Made by a program: the position numbers and the translations under genes. Positions 47,966 through 58,846 of a DNA stretch of 64,000 nucleotides are shown piece after piece; position 1 is the stretch's first letter; every line of letters starts with the position of its first letter. Under the pieces are notes generated by a model that saw nothing but the letters and a program-made list of their open reading frames with translations, did not search any database and was not told the origin of the DNA. Where the stretch lies: assembly GCA_011799875.1 (NCBI GenBank), contig CM022297.1:443225292-443289291 (forward strand), written 5' to 3'. Origin of the DNA: Thinopyrum elongatum (Eukaryota; Streptophyta; Magnoliopsida; Poales; Poaceae).

Positions 47966-48934
47966 CTACGGCGGCACCTGAGCGTTCCACTCCTGAGGCT
48001 CCTCTGTTGCTGCCTGGGCGTCCCGGTAGGCAATAATGTCCGCTGGCATGACCCTGTATCCTCCCCTGGCGATAGACAAAGTAGGTGCAGGCAATGGGAT
48101 AATATCACGGGTTTCTACACTGTAAACCAAGTTATAACGAATATTGTTAAGAGAGTCGGCCTCATCAGTAAACTGGTGATCCACCATCGCCTGGTGATCC
48201 AAATAAACCTTGGGCAGAAGATAATCATGTTGGCAAATCTGAACGTTAAAGTGACTCGCTAAGCGAGTAGCATAAATACCGCCATGAATTTTGCCCTTGG
48301 TTCTGTTAAGGTGCAGACGGTGTGCAATAATGGCCCCGAGGCTAAAGGTGTTATCGTCGTATAGTGCACGGTGTAAGATGGCGAAGTCAGGAGCACTGAG
48401 TGCACCGACCTTCTCTCTAGCAATTAAACACTTAGCAATGAATAGAGGAAAATAATGCACAGAAGGAAACTGCAAGCTAGTGACGGTAACACTCGACACC
48501 CCTCTCTCATCTCCCACTGTCAGAGTACGATAAAAGCCATCAAACTCTGCAGGTCTAGGCTCTCTTATTTTCCCGTCAGAAGGGATCAAGCATATATCGC
48601 AAAAGTCAGTGAGTGGCATCTGACGGGTTTCAGCATATAAATTAAGCTGCACCTCAGGGGGATTATTCCTACTTAGGAAATGAAAATTTTGCACAAAGGA
48701 ATTTGTAAGAAGATGGTATTGTTCACACTCAGCTGTAATGATGTCGGTTAGCCCGGCATTTGCAGCGAATTGGGCGAACTCTTGACGGATCCCGGCTGCA
48801 TCCATGAAGAGGTTATGCGGCCATTCGCACAGCCGCACCTCCGTCCTTCTTGGAGTATGGAGGTCATTGTCCGATGATTCCCCAATAACTCCCTTAGCAT
48901 TTTTCTTGGAGGCAAACATCCTAAAGAAACTCAT
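47966..48934 (-). CDS. Retrotransposon-borne ORF, 322 aa, unknown function
   Basis: An uninterrupted ORF on the element's coding strand begins MSFFRMFASKKNAKGV and runs to 47966. It lies downstream of the protease remnant, where pol would sit. There is no signal peptide, transmembrane helix, zinc knuckle or catalytic signature of RT, RNase H or integrase. The middle has a conserved-looking block: FPLFIAKCL, FSLGAIIAHRL, GKIHGGIYATRLASHF. This is reminiscent of the Athila-type ORF1 family as I remember it, which is an inference, not a match. It is well preserved while the gag of the same element is broken, which is odd. Alternatives are a displaced gag-like protein or a captured host domain. 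Confidence 0.6.
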   Translation of the reverse strand: MSFFRMFASKKNAKGVIGESSDNDLHTPRRTEVRLCEWPHNLFMDAAGIRQEFAQFAANAGLTDIITAECEQYHLLTNSFVQNFHFLSRNNPPEVQLNLYAETRQMPLTDFCDICLIPSDGKIREPRPAEFDGFYRTLTVGDERGVSSVTVTSLQFPSVHYFPLFIAKCLIAREKVGALSAPDFAILHRALYDDNTFSLGAIIAHRLHLNRTKGKIHGGIYATRLASHFNVQICQHDYLLPKVYLDHQAMVDHQFTDEADSLNNIRYNLVYSVETRDIIPLPAPTLSIARGGYRVMPADIIAYRDAQAATEEPQEWNAQVPP

Positions 48935-49724
48935 CTTATTCCTATAGATAAAATTCTGAAAAATTTAGTCCACAAAATTTTTGTCAACAAAACTTAACAA
49001 GATTGATAGTAACTACTCATAAGGAGGCATAGAGGCCATATTAAGCATTCAAACTACTTAGAACTCTAAGAATTCAACATGCAAGCTCATCTACAGCAGC
49101 ACCAAGAGTAGCTAATTATTCAAAATATAATCCACTAAAGCAAAAACTAATTAGAGCAATGGAGGAGTCACATACCAAGTAGCGATCCCGCAAAACAGTT
49201 TCGAAAAACGGAGCTTTGAGCAAAGAGATCGAAATCCGCGGGTTTGAGAGCAAGAACACGAGAGAAAGAGAGAGCTATGGTGATTTTTTTCTGGAGGTAG
49301 GAGATGACATGGGCTAAAGAGATAAGTGAGGGAACCCACGTGGGGACCACAACCCACCAGGGCGCGCCTGGGGCTGCTGGCGCGCCCGGGTGGATTGTGC
49401 CCACCTGGTACACCCCCCTCTGATGTTATTTATACCAGAAATTCAGAAATATTCAGAAAAAATCATATTAAAATTTCAGGGCATTCTGAGAACTTTTATT
49501 TTTGGGTCATTTTTTATTTCAAGAGAAATTCAGGAAATAGACAAAATATGGTATTTTATTTTATTTAACTAGGAAAAACAAAGAACAAAAGTTGGGAGCA
49601 GAAGGTTGTGCTTACTAAATTCATCAACTTCATACCTCTTAAAGATGATCCATTAATAAGGTTGATCAAGTCTTATTAACAACCACCTTCGATTATCATG
49701 AAACCGAAGAACTTTCGTAAAACA

Positions 49725-52513
49725 CTAAGTTACCTCAACGGGGATATGCATGTCCCCAACAATAAGCATTTCATATTTCTTTTTGGCAGTAGGTAGAGGT
49801 AGTTGAAAACTTCCAATAGTGAGTGTCGAAGATTTTTCAATAACACTAATATCATTCACTTGGAATTGTTTCTTCGGAAAGTGCACCGTATGCTCATTAC
49901 CATTGATATGAAAAGTGATCTTGCTTTTATTGCAATCAATAACAACCCCTGTAGTATTCAAAAAGGGTCTACCAAGGATAATCGACATGTTGTCGTCCTC
50001 GGGCATCTCAAGTATAACAAAGTCAGTTAAGATAGTAACATTTGCAACAACAACGGGCACATCCTCACAAATACCGATAGGTATGGCAGTTGATTTGTCA
50101 GCCATTTGCAAAGATATTTCAGTAGGTGTGAGTTTATTCAAATCAAGTCTTTTATATAAGGAGACAGGCATAACACTAACACTAGCTCCTAGATCACACA
50201 GAGTAGTTTTAACATAATTTCTTTTTATGGAGCAAGGTATAGTTAGTATTCCCGGATCTCCAAGTTTTTTAGGTACTCCATCCTTAAAAGAATAATTAGC
50301 AAGCATGATGGAGATTTCAGCTTTAGGTATTTTTCTCTTATTAGTGATGATGTCTTTCATATATTTTGCATAAGGGGCCATCTTTAAAATATCAGTCAAG
50401 CGAGTGCGCAAAAAGACTGGCCTAAGCATTTCAGCAAAGCGTTCAAATTCTTCATCATCCTTTTTCTTAGTTGATTTAGGTGGAAAGGGCATGGGTTTTT
50501 GAACCTATGGTTTTCTTTCTCTTCCATGTTTTCTAGCAACAAAGTCTCCTTTATTATATCTTTTATTTTTAGGTTGTGGGTTATCAAGATCAACAGCTGA
50601 TTCTATTTCAACATCATTATCTGGTGGTTTATCCTTGTCTGGTTGAGTATCTTCATGAACATCATTATTATCTTTTTCATTATCACTGAATGAATGTTCA
50701 TTACCAGATTGAGTTTCAGCATCAGAAATAGAAACATTATTATTATTATCAGGAGGTTTTTCTACTTCAGGTTCACTAGAGGTATGCAAAGTCCTATCAT
50801 TTTTCTTTTTCTTCTTCTTTTTAGAAGAACTAGGTGCATCAGTGTTAATTCTTTGAGAGTCTTGTTCAGTTTTTTTAGGGTGTCCCTCAGGATAAAGTGG
50901 TTCCTGAGTCATGTTACCTCCTCTAGTTGCTACTCTAACAGCAAAGTCGTTCATATTATTATTCATTTCACTAAGCAACTCTTTTTGAGATTTAGCAACT
51001 TGTTCTAGTTGAGTTTGAACCATAGAAGCATGTTTTCCTACACGTCTTACATAATTAGTAATTCTAAATAACAAGTCACTCAAGCGAGCAATCATATTAG
51101 AATTATATTTCAATTGTTTCATAATATTTTCATTGAAGTGATCTTGTTTTCTAATGTAGTTGTCAAACTCATAAAGGCATTGACTAGAATGTTTATTATA
51201 AGGGATGTCACTTTCATCAAATTTCATTAAAGAATTTACCTGTAGGTGGTGGTGTGTCAAGTCCATGTATTTCTTCAACAGGAGGTAAATTTTTAACATC
51301 CTCTATTTTAATACCTTTTTCCTTCATATTTTTCTTTGCCTCCTGCATATCTTCAGGACTGAGATATAAGATACCCCTCTTCTTTGGAGTGTGTTTAGGC
51401 GGTGATTCAGGAAAAGTTCAATCATCATAATTTATTAATATACTATTCAATAATTCCTCAGCTTGTTCAACAGTTCGTTCCCTGAAAACACAACCAGCAC
51501 AACTATCTAGGAAGTCCCTAGAAGCATCGGTTAGTCCATTATAGAAGATATCAAGTATTTCATTTTTCTTAAGAGGATGATCGGGCAAATCATTAAGCAA
51601 TTGGAGAAGCCTCCCCCAAGCTTGTGGGAGACTCTCTTCTTCAATTTGCACAAAATTAAATATTTCCTGTAAGGCAGCTTGTTTCTTATGAGCAGGAAAA
51701 TATTTTTCAGAAAAGTAATAAATCATATCCTGGGGACTACGCACACAACCAGGAGCAAGAATATTGTACCATATCTTAGCATCATCCTTTAATGAGAACG
51801 AAAATAATTTGAGAATATAGTAGTAGCGAATCTTCTCATCATGAGCAAATAGGATGGCTATATCATTTAATTTAGTAAGGTGTGCCACAACAGTTTCAGT
51901 TTCATAGCCATGGAAAGGATCAGATTCAACCGAAGTACTTAACTCTGGGTCGAAAGATAATTCATAATCCTTATCATCAACAAAGATATGTGAAGTAGCA
52001 AACTTAGGATCACATTTCATTCTAGCATTCAAAGATTTTTCTTTTAGTTTGCATAGTAATTTCTTAAGATCATCTCTATCACTGCAAGTAAGAAAATCTC
52101 TAGCTATCTCCTCATCCATAACATATCCTTCAGGTATCTTAGGCAATTCATATCTAGGAGAGCTAGGCCTAATAGGTGTTTTAAGATTTTTCAGTTTCAA
52201 GTACTTCATCAGTTTCAATAATTTCATCAGTTTCAGCATTCTCAATATCTTTAGCTCTAGCAATTTGTTCATCAAGAAATTCACCTAGTGGCATATTATC
52301 ATCAAGCAAGGTACTAGCATCATCATGAGTAGCATTCATAGCAGAAGTAGCATCATCAATAACTTGCGACATATCAGGATTAATAGCATGTGGTGGGGTT
52401 GCAAGTCTACTCAAAACAGAAGGTGAATCAAGTGCAGAGTGTGATGGCAGTTCCTTACCTCCCCTCGTCCTAGAGGGAACGATCTTACTCTTGGTATCCT
52501 TCCGATTCTTCAT
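49725..52513 (-). pseudogene. Gag and aspartic-protease region of the third gypsy element, disabled
   Basis: On the minus strand, translation would start at 52513 (MKNRKDTKSKIVPSRTRG). An acidic N-terminus leads, after a frameshift near 52190-52280, into a retrotransposon gag domain (KLFSFSLKDDAKIWY, SEKYFPAHKKQAALQEI). After another break near 51300-51420 a Lys/Asp-rich linker follows. A TAG near 50502 separates this from the protease domain (TTLCDLGASVSVMP, IILGRPFLNTTG) ending at 49725. No polymerase is attached. In the intact family gag packages RNA and the protease matures the polyprotein; this copy would need a helper. Confidence 0.85.
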
Positions 52514-52561
52514 AGTGATAAATAGATAATAATCCCAAGTGACTCAACAAATATAGCTATG

Positions 52562-52580
52562 CTCCCCGGCAACGGCGCCA
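52562..52580 (-). other. Primer-binding site of the third gypsy element
   Basis: CTCCCCGGCAACGGCGCCA (plus strand), the tRNA-Asp 3' end as in the other two gypsy elements, 11 bases before the LTR. Confidence 0.85.
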
Positions 52581-52591
52581 GAAAAAGATCT

Positions 52592-54003
52592 TGATAACCC
52601 ACAAGTATAGGGGATCGCAACAGTTTTCGAGGGTAGAGTATTCAACCCAAATATATAGATTCGACACAAGGGGAGCCAAATAATATTTGCAAGTATTAGC
52701 AGTTGAGTTGTCAATTCAACCACACCTGGAGATTAAATATCTGCAGCAATATGATCAGTAGCACAATAATATGATAGTTTTGATAGTAGTGATGATAGTA
52801 GCAGTAGCGGTAACAGTGATACCAATGATTTTGTAGCAAGTGTAACAGTAACATCAGCAGTAGTAACTTAGCAAGAACTATATGTGGAAAATTCGTAGGC
52901 ATTGGATCGGTGAATTCGTTGGATGATATTCATCATATAAGAGTCATAACCTAGGGCGATACAAAACTAGCTCCAGTTCATAAATATAATGTAGGCATGT
53001 ATTCCGTAAATAGTCATACGTGCTTATGGAAAGAACTTGCATGACATCTTTTGTCCTACCCTCCCGTGGCAGCGGGGTCCATAAGGAAATTAAGGGATAT
53101 TAATGTCTCCTTTTAATAGAGAACCGGAACAAAGCATTAACACATAGTGAATACATGAACTCCTCAAACTACGATCATCACTGGAAAATATCCTGATTAT
53201 TGTCACCCCAGAGTTTACAGATCATAACACGTAATAGGTGAATATGACTTGCAAGATTGGATCTAGAACATAGATATAATGGTGAAAACACAAACGGTTC
53301 ATATCTGAAATCATGACACTCGGGCCCTAGTGACAAGCATTAAGCATGGCAAAGTCATAACAATATCAATCTCAGAACATAGTGCATACTAGGGATCAAG
53401 CCCTAACAAAACTAACTCGATTACATGATGAATCTCATCCAACTCCTCACCGACAAGCGAGCCTACGAAGGAATTACTCACTCCCGGTGGGGAGCATCAT
53501 GGAATTGGCGATGAAGCAGGGTTGGTGATGACGAAAACCGAAGATTCCCCTCTCCGGAGCCCCGAACGGGCTCCAGATCTGGCCTCCCGATGAAGAACAG
53601 GAGGTGGCGGTAGCTCCGTATCGTGAAACGCGATAAAACTTTCTCCCTGATTTTTTTCTCCAAAAATAGGATTTTATAGCGTCGGAGTTAGGGTCTGCGG
53701 GGCCACCAGGTGGGCACAATCCACCTGGGCGCGCTTGGAGGGGGTGGCGCGTCCTGGTGGGTTGTGCTCAACCAGGGCCCCCCTTCGGTGGTTCTTGGCT
53801 CCATTATTTTTTATATATTCTGAAATAATTCTTCAAAAAGTTTCGTTCCATTCCGAGAACTTTTATTTCTGCACAAAAACAACACCATGGCAGTTCTGCT
53901 GAAAACAACGTCAGTCCGGGCTAGTTTCATTCAAATCATGCAAATTAGAGTCCAAAACAAGAGCAAAAACGTTAGGAAAAGTAGATACGACGGAGACGTA
54001 TCA
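52592..54003 (-). repeat. 5' LTR of the third gypsy element (1412 bp)
   Basis: It starts TGATAACCCACAAGTATAG and ends GGAGACGTATCA. The outer terminus is intact, unlike its partner at 44398-45808. Confidence 0.92.
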
Positions 54004-54203
54004 ATCCTATGTAAATAACATATTTTTTTTATTTTCCTCTTTGTAAGCTGATTTCTTCGGCACCATTGATAATTAATAATATATGATTGTGTGCATCACT
54101 CGGAGGACGAGGGCCTTCACCTCTTTAAAAAATATTCATTTTCTTCTCTTTTGTCCGCGAGCTACATGCATATGCCCCGCTATCAGGGGGCCAGCAGCAA
54201 CAA

Positions 54204-54420
54204 TCTTCACCTTCACGCTCCTGTGTTGCTGGAATATATGGACACTCCGTAATGGCATGACGTTCCTGGAGAACCCCGTGCCTCGAGCGCCTGCTTGGCA
54301 TGTGCAGGGAGGACACTGTTATTTGGCGTGCCCGCATCCATGTCGAGATGCAACATGAGACGGATGCATGGCCGCCCCTTCTTCAGTATTGGAGTAGTCC
54401 CACCGTGTAATCCCCCCCTA
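54204..54420 (+). pseudogene. LINE ORF2 C-terminal fragment
   Basis: The frame reads TIFTFTLLCCWNIWTLRNG, then in a shifted frame CREDTVIWRARIHVE. CWNIW..RN and CRED..W are the usual end of plant LINE ORF2 proteins. No RT lies upstream, so it is a short remnant. The ORF here is not a host gene. Confidence 0.65.
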
Positions 54421-55233
54421 TCGCTATGCATGCCTTTCTAACTGGTGTAACACATTTTTTTTGCGAGGGAACTGGTGTAACACTCTGTAAATTGGCCTAC
54501 TGTTTGCAGCCGGTAGAAAAACTGAATGCAAGTACTCAGGTGCGGTACCTCTTGGCCCGTTGACCATGAAAAAAAGCCTTCTCTTTCTTGCCGCACTAAC
54601 AAAATGGATACTCTTATAGTTATTAGAAAATACTAACTATATCACTGGATTCTAAAAGAGTGTTGAGATTATTCAACACTACTATACAACCACCAAACCC
54701 AAGTCATCTTGTGTTGTCGCCTCCAATTTTCAAGTCGGTTCGTCCATAGTTCATTGCCTTGAAAATGACGAACACGAGCCATATGCCCAATATGTTTGCA
54801 GGCCTTACCAGGATCACCCGGCAAGGATAAAGCATAATCCTCACACAAGAGGTTCGGAGACACGCCTGAGCGTCTTCTTGGGTCACCAAAGTTTAGTTGA
54901 TGCCTCACGAATTGAAACAAACAAGATAAACAATTGTTCTTTCCATGAGTTGCTTGCAGGCATGACCATGCTATGCTTTATCTTGTAATAACCATGTTGC
55001 CATGATGATTTATGGCAATGTTCTTTGTGTTGGGAGACTCACGAGGAAAACTTGCTCTTTCCATAGGATTTCTCATCAACTTCATACTGCTTTGGACATG
55101 CCATGTCATGGATGTTGTCATTTTTTCTTGAAAATACACCCCATATATTAATAACTAACAATATTCTTACAACATTATTCAACAATAAAAAAAGAAAAAA
55201 TTCGAAAAATTCCTTTTTTTAATTATGTGATAA
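54421..55233. other. Intergenic DNA, nothing identified
   Basis: The only longer frame, minus 54669-54920 (83 codons), reads like ordinary protein (ALSLPGDPGKACKHIGHMAR), but no family comes to mind and the flanks show no convincing splice structure. Confidence 0.4.
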
Positions 55234-55865
55234 TTATGAGAGAACACTACTCAAAATTATACCATCAACACGAATATCAAAATTAAATTTAGTAATCTCT
55301 TGAGCCACCATGGTTGCCTGTCGTTTAATTTTAATAAGATTAAAACTTTCTAAGAGCTTAGTGATGCCAAGCGCTTCTTTCTTCGAATCAAGGAGGGCTG
55401 ACCGGTCAGAAGTATCATTAGAGAGAAGATTGTACATAAAAGAGGCAATCAATTTCCATAATAATTGGGCGATGCAATGTAATTCCGATGTAAAGTCATG
55501 CCAGACATGCCCGGAGCTTAACTTATTCTATACTCGAGCATGTCGGAAACTCGGAATGAAGTCCTATGTAGAGAGAATCACCTCAGCAACCAAACCTCTG
55601 ACCACAACACTCACACCAACGGAGCCAAAGTCGCAACAAAACTGGTATCCACATTAATCCTAACCCAATCAGGTGGAGGAGGCAACCACACATCTGGACT
55701 AATTCTTTCCATAGTATCCATGTGATACTCACACATCACAAATTTTCCTTTACCCTTGTCATCCAGCGTCGTATCAACCTTGCACCCAATGTAGGAGGAC
55801 CAATAGCTTACCCAAAAAAATAACATCAGCATTGGAGCACTTAAGGAGTAAAGAGTAACATTCAA
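55234..55865 (-). pseudogene. LINE-type RNase H domain fragment
   Basis: On the minus strand, DVWLPPPPDWVRINVDTSF is the typical start of the RNase H-like domain at the end of plant LINE ORF2. Matching C-terminal text follows in another frame at 55452-55234: LLDSKKEALGITKLLESFN and ATMVAQEITKFNFD. At least one frameshift and a stop lie between. The catalytic Asp of NVD is kept, but the rest is not readable as one frame. Confidence 0.75.
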
Positions 55866-56288
55866 TCATTATTTTGTTATTCCTTAGGCATTCAACTAGT
55901 AAGAGTAACCATTTGTGTTTTTATTGCTAAGTCCGGTAACTTGTGGGGGTGCACTCGGAACCACATGTGACAGTCGGAGGAATCTTAAGTCATGCACATA
56001 TGTGCGTGAACCTGTAGGGTCATGAGCTTAAGGGAAAGGAATCCACACAGATTAGGATCCGAGTGGAATTTAGCCATAGAGTCCTAATGGGCTTCAAGTG
56101 TTGAAGCCATCTCGGGAGGTCTATATAAGTGGAGGAGGTCAACCCTAAAATGGTTAGATAAATTTAACGACCTAACTATCTCCACTCCCATGCCCATGTC
56201 CTCTCTGTACGAACGCATACCTTAAAGACATTACACACATGGGACGCTTGGACGGTTTGTCCGTGGGAATCATGAGGTGATAGGACAA
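55866..56288. other. Intergenic DNA, nothing identified
   Basis: Unique-looking sequence with no ORF, repeat or RNA gene that I can support, ending at the TTA target of the Harbinger-like element. Confidence 0.45.
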
Positions 56289-56291
56289 TTA

Positions 56292-57359
56292 GGACATCTC
56301 TAACGCAGACCCGAACAGGGCACCACATCTGTTCGCGGATTTTTTTTGGGGGGGGGGCTAGTCCTCGGACATGGATGCGAGAGCCGGCCATCCAATACTA
56401 TCCACATACATTTCGAATCGACTTTAAACAAACTAGATGAATTACATGCAAAACAGATGATTTTCATTCAAACCAAACGAAAACATTTACATTTCGGGCA
56501 TATTTTTAACGAACTATAGCAGGCTGCGGTAAAACTAGTCTACGGCCGGCGGCGGCGGATCTTCACTCACACAACATGTCTTCCCCATGTCCGGCAGCCC
56601 GCTCATCGAACTGCAGGTAGCCCTGGAGGGATATGCTTTAGCGAGAGGGGAAGAATAGACTCCCTCCGCTTCCGTCAAGCACATATTAGAGTTGGTTTTT
56701 GGGCGGGGGCAGACGGTCGCCGTAGTCTACGCTGCCCCTTGGCAAGACACCGGCTGTGTAACCCGGCGATGCGGTGGAGGTGGCCTAGCTTCCTGGGACC
56801 CAAGCGGCGGCGGTCTCCCATGATCTACTTTTCCTCGCTGTCCGCTGACATGGCTTCTTTCCCCACGTGCCTGATGGGTTGCCGCCATTTCTCGCGGCGG
56901 ATTTGCCGGGAGATGGCATTGTCCAGCATGGATGGGCGAGGAGGGGGTGGCGATGGCTATGGTGGTGACGCATGATCCAGAGGTTTTGCCGGCAAGCCAA
57001 CCTATACTGGGTTGGCTCGCCGGGTGACCCAGGCAGCTGCAATGTCGGAGAACTCCTTCTGTTCATCGGAGGCCAGGGCGGGTGTTATGCAAGGAGGAGA
57101 TGGAGATAAGAGTGAAGGTGAGGTGTGATTCTTGCCCGGCGCCTGGACACGTTTATATAGCAGGCGGATGCGAGGAGCCAGCCGGAGAGGTGTTTAATGC
57201 TCCCCCCCCCCCCCCCCCCCCCCAGTTTGTCTCCTGTTTGCCCGAGAAACACGTCCGAACCGGCTGACGGACCGATACATATACGTGTTGGATGACAAAA
57301 TATGTCCGGACCACATGATCCGGTTGCGGGTGGTTTGAGGATCGGGGTCGGAGATGCCC
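56292..57359 (-). mobile_element. PIF/Harbinger-like non-autonomous DNA transposon, copy B (1068 bp)
   Basis: The ends are GGACATCTCTAACG (left) and, reading inward from the right, GGGCATCTCCGACC. TTA duplications flank it at 56289-56291 and 57360-57362, as expected for Harbinger. Its left end matches the right end of the element at 58847-60566 and its right end matches that element's left end, so they are one family in opposite orientations. It contains no transposase. An internal frame (minus 56785-57066) is GC-rich and unrecognised. Confidence 0.82.
57202..57223. repeat. Homopolymer of 22 C
   Basis: An unbroken C run lies inside the Harbinger-like copy B; length is likely unstable and error-prone in sequencing. 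Confidence 0.9.
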
Positions 57360-57362
57360 TTA

Positions 57363-57659
57363 CACTGCTCTGATGCGTCGCACCAAGCTACTTTCGCTGC
57401 GGGACTCTGCATCCAGCGATAAACCGGTGATCTATATCCACACCATGTCGTTGGATCGTGCGGTAGAATTTTTTGTTTGCCGCACACCACGTGCCCCACT
57501 GCGAGTGTCTTTAGGTGGATTCTTTGGGCAGGACATGTTCCTTGTCATGCACGCTGCTCACTTTTTTCAAGCGCGCATGAGCGTTGGTCCGGTAAATCAA
57601 CGATGGCCATGTCCAAGAGTGCCAAAATCTCAACCTCACGATACAAAATACAACTTCAT
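57363..57659. other. 3' flank of the HyPRP gene
   Basis: No separate gene. The plus-strand ORFs at 57373-57672 lack any recognisable motif. Confidence 0.4.
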
Positions 57660-57665
57660 TTTATT
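57660..57665 (-). terminator. Poly(A) signal AATAAA of the HyPRP gene
   Basis: TTTATT on the plus strand is AATAAA on the gene's strand, 128 bases past the stop codon; this is a plausible 3' end signal. Confidence 0.5.
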
Positions 57666-57793
57666 TGATTAATCATAAGGGAACAAGAAAACGTGAAAAC
57701 AAAAGATTGCGACATCAATTGTACCAAGAAATAAACAAACCGCGCTCAAAAATTCAGACAAGACAACATCGCGATACTCAGACGAGATGACTT

Positions 57794-58144
57794 TCAGTGG
57801 CGTGGTGGGCACCGGAAATCGGTGGGGCAGACCTTGCCGCAGTTGTTGAGGATGAGGCGGAGGTCGACGGGGAGATGGAGCTTGAGGCCGAGCACATTGG
57901 CGTCGATGTTTGCGCAGAGGCAGAGCGCCGCGTCCACGCCGACGAGCCCGTCGAGGAGGGAGCAGCAAGGCTCATGGCGCGGCACGTTCACCTTGAGCTT
58001 GAGCAGGCCCAGCACGTCCGCGCACGCCTTCAGCTTCAGTCCGTCCTTGGGGCACGACCCCTCGTAGCCGCCGTGGGCGCTCGCCGAGGCCACGATCATG
58101 AGCCCGACGGCCAGGAGGAGCAGCGCTCTGGGTGCCATGGCCAT
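57794..58144 (-). CDS. Small secreted eight-cysteine protein (HyPRP / cortical-cell-delineating type), 116 aa
   Basis: The minus-strand frame begins MAMAPRALLLLAVGLMIVAS, a clear signal peptide with likely cleavage after ASA (residues 21-23). The mature part has the eight-cysteine pattern C31, C41, C60-C61, C75-x-C77, C102, C112, with a ninth Cys at 106. Text such as EPCCSLLDGLVGVDAALCLC and LPVDLRLILNNCGK is typical of the hydrophobic-seed-protein/HyPRP branch of the lipid-transfer superfamily. The proline-rich linker is almost absent (HGGYEGSCPKDG). Members are cell-wall proteins that bind hydrophobic ligands; the precise role here is unknown. I chose this ATG because upstream in-frame ATGs (to 58297) precede the TATA box. 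It is a single exon with no defects and high GC, typical of grass genes. Confidence 0.93.
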   Translation of the reverse strand: MAMAPRALLLLAVGLMIVASASAHGGYEGSCPKDGLKLKACADVLGLLKLKVNVPRHEPCCSLLDGLVGVDAALCLCANIDANVLGLKLHLPVDLRLILNNCGKVCPTDFRCPPRH

Positions 58145-58254
58145 TTGCGACGGAGCGTGCAAGCTAGTGCGTGCGATCGAGCTGCCTGCGCTTGTGCTTG
58201 CAATGTGCTGTGCGTTTGCTCTGTGTGTGAGTGAGTGTGTGCATGGCGACTGGC

Positions 58255-58262
58255 ATTTATAG
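58255..58262 (-). promoter_or_regulatory. TATA box of the HyPRP gene
   Basis: CTATAAAT on the minus strand lies about 111 bases before the ATG at 58144, predicting a transcript start near 58225 and a leader of about 80 bases. It excludes the upstream ATG at 58297. Confidence 0.7.
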
Positions 58263-58843
58263 ATGGAGATTATGTATGATACGAGGCTGCTCATCACCTC
58301 CGATGCGAAAGCGGTGTGAGATGAGATGGTGCCCGCATGTGGTTCCGAGCTGGCCCGTCAGGGATCATTGCCTCCTTCGATTTGGACTCGTATGCACATA
58401 TGCATCCGCGACTGCTTCCAATGTGTTTATATTCCGACTGCATGTTCCGTCCAGTTCATGTATTTGTTTGCTTACTGGGTTAAGCATGTGGCATCGGTCG
58501 GCATGCAGTTTGTGGTGACTACGTAAATTTGTTGATCCAGGCAGAGAGTTGGTTCAGAGTTCAGATGATGGTGACCAGGGGATCAATCCGATCAGGGCTT
58601 CAACCTAGCTACAAAGACAGAAATCAAATCACGGCTTGGTACCACATGTTAGCTGGTACCGAACTTCCATCTGTTGCTGTAGTTCTCGCCGTCGAAACAC
58701 TCCAATGAGTCCCTCACAACGTTTAGTGCCGTAATTCCTGGCCGTTTCCATAAACAATTTTAGAAGGTGCATCCGCGACAATGTCAAAGAGAGGAGAACT
58801 GGAGAAGTGTGGCCGTCTTGCCAAAGACCCCTTGTATTATTCC
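58263..58843. other. Promoter-side flank of the HyPRP gene
   Basis: No coding or repeat content recognised up to the TAA target site of the next transposon. Cis elements of the HyPRP gene probably lie here, but I cannot name one with support. Confidence 0.4.
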
Positions 58844-58846
58844 TAA

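Larger units (their letters stand above)
44398..54003 (-). mobile_element. Complete non-autonomous gypsy element with an extra ORF
   Basis: LTRs at 44398-45808 and 52592-54003 (TGATAACCC...GACATATCA or GACGTATCA in plus-strand reading) enclose 6.8 kb. The flanks GTCCT (44393-44397) and ATCCT (54004-54008) are a target duplication with one change. The tRNA-Asp-type PBS at 52562-52580 fixes the minus orientation. The internal part carries gag- and protease-related frames and, after a gap, an intact 322-codon ORF; reverse transcriptase and integrase are missing. LTR termini match the group whose LTR fragment appears at 61393. Confidence 0.94.

Noticed and set aside
47966..48934. Extra gypsy ORF as a retroviral-type envelope protein
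   Set aside because: It lacks a signal peptide, transmembrane anchor or glycoprotein-like cysteine pattern.
57797..58234. 145-codon plus-strand ORF across the HyPRP gene
   Set aside because: It is the antisense shadow of the GC-rich minus-strand gene; the sense protein has a signal peptide and cysteine pattern, while the antisense one has no recognisable feature.
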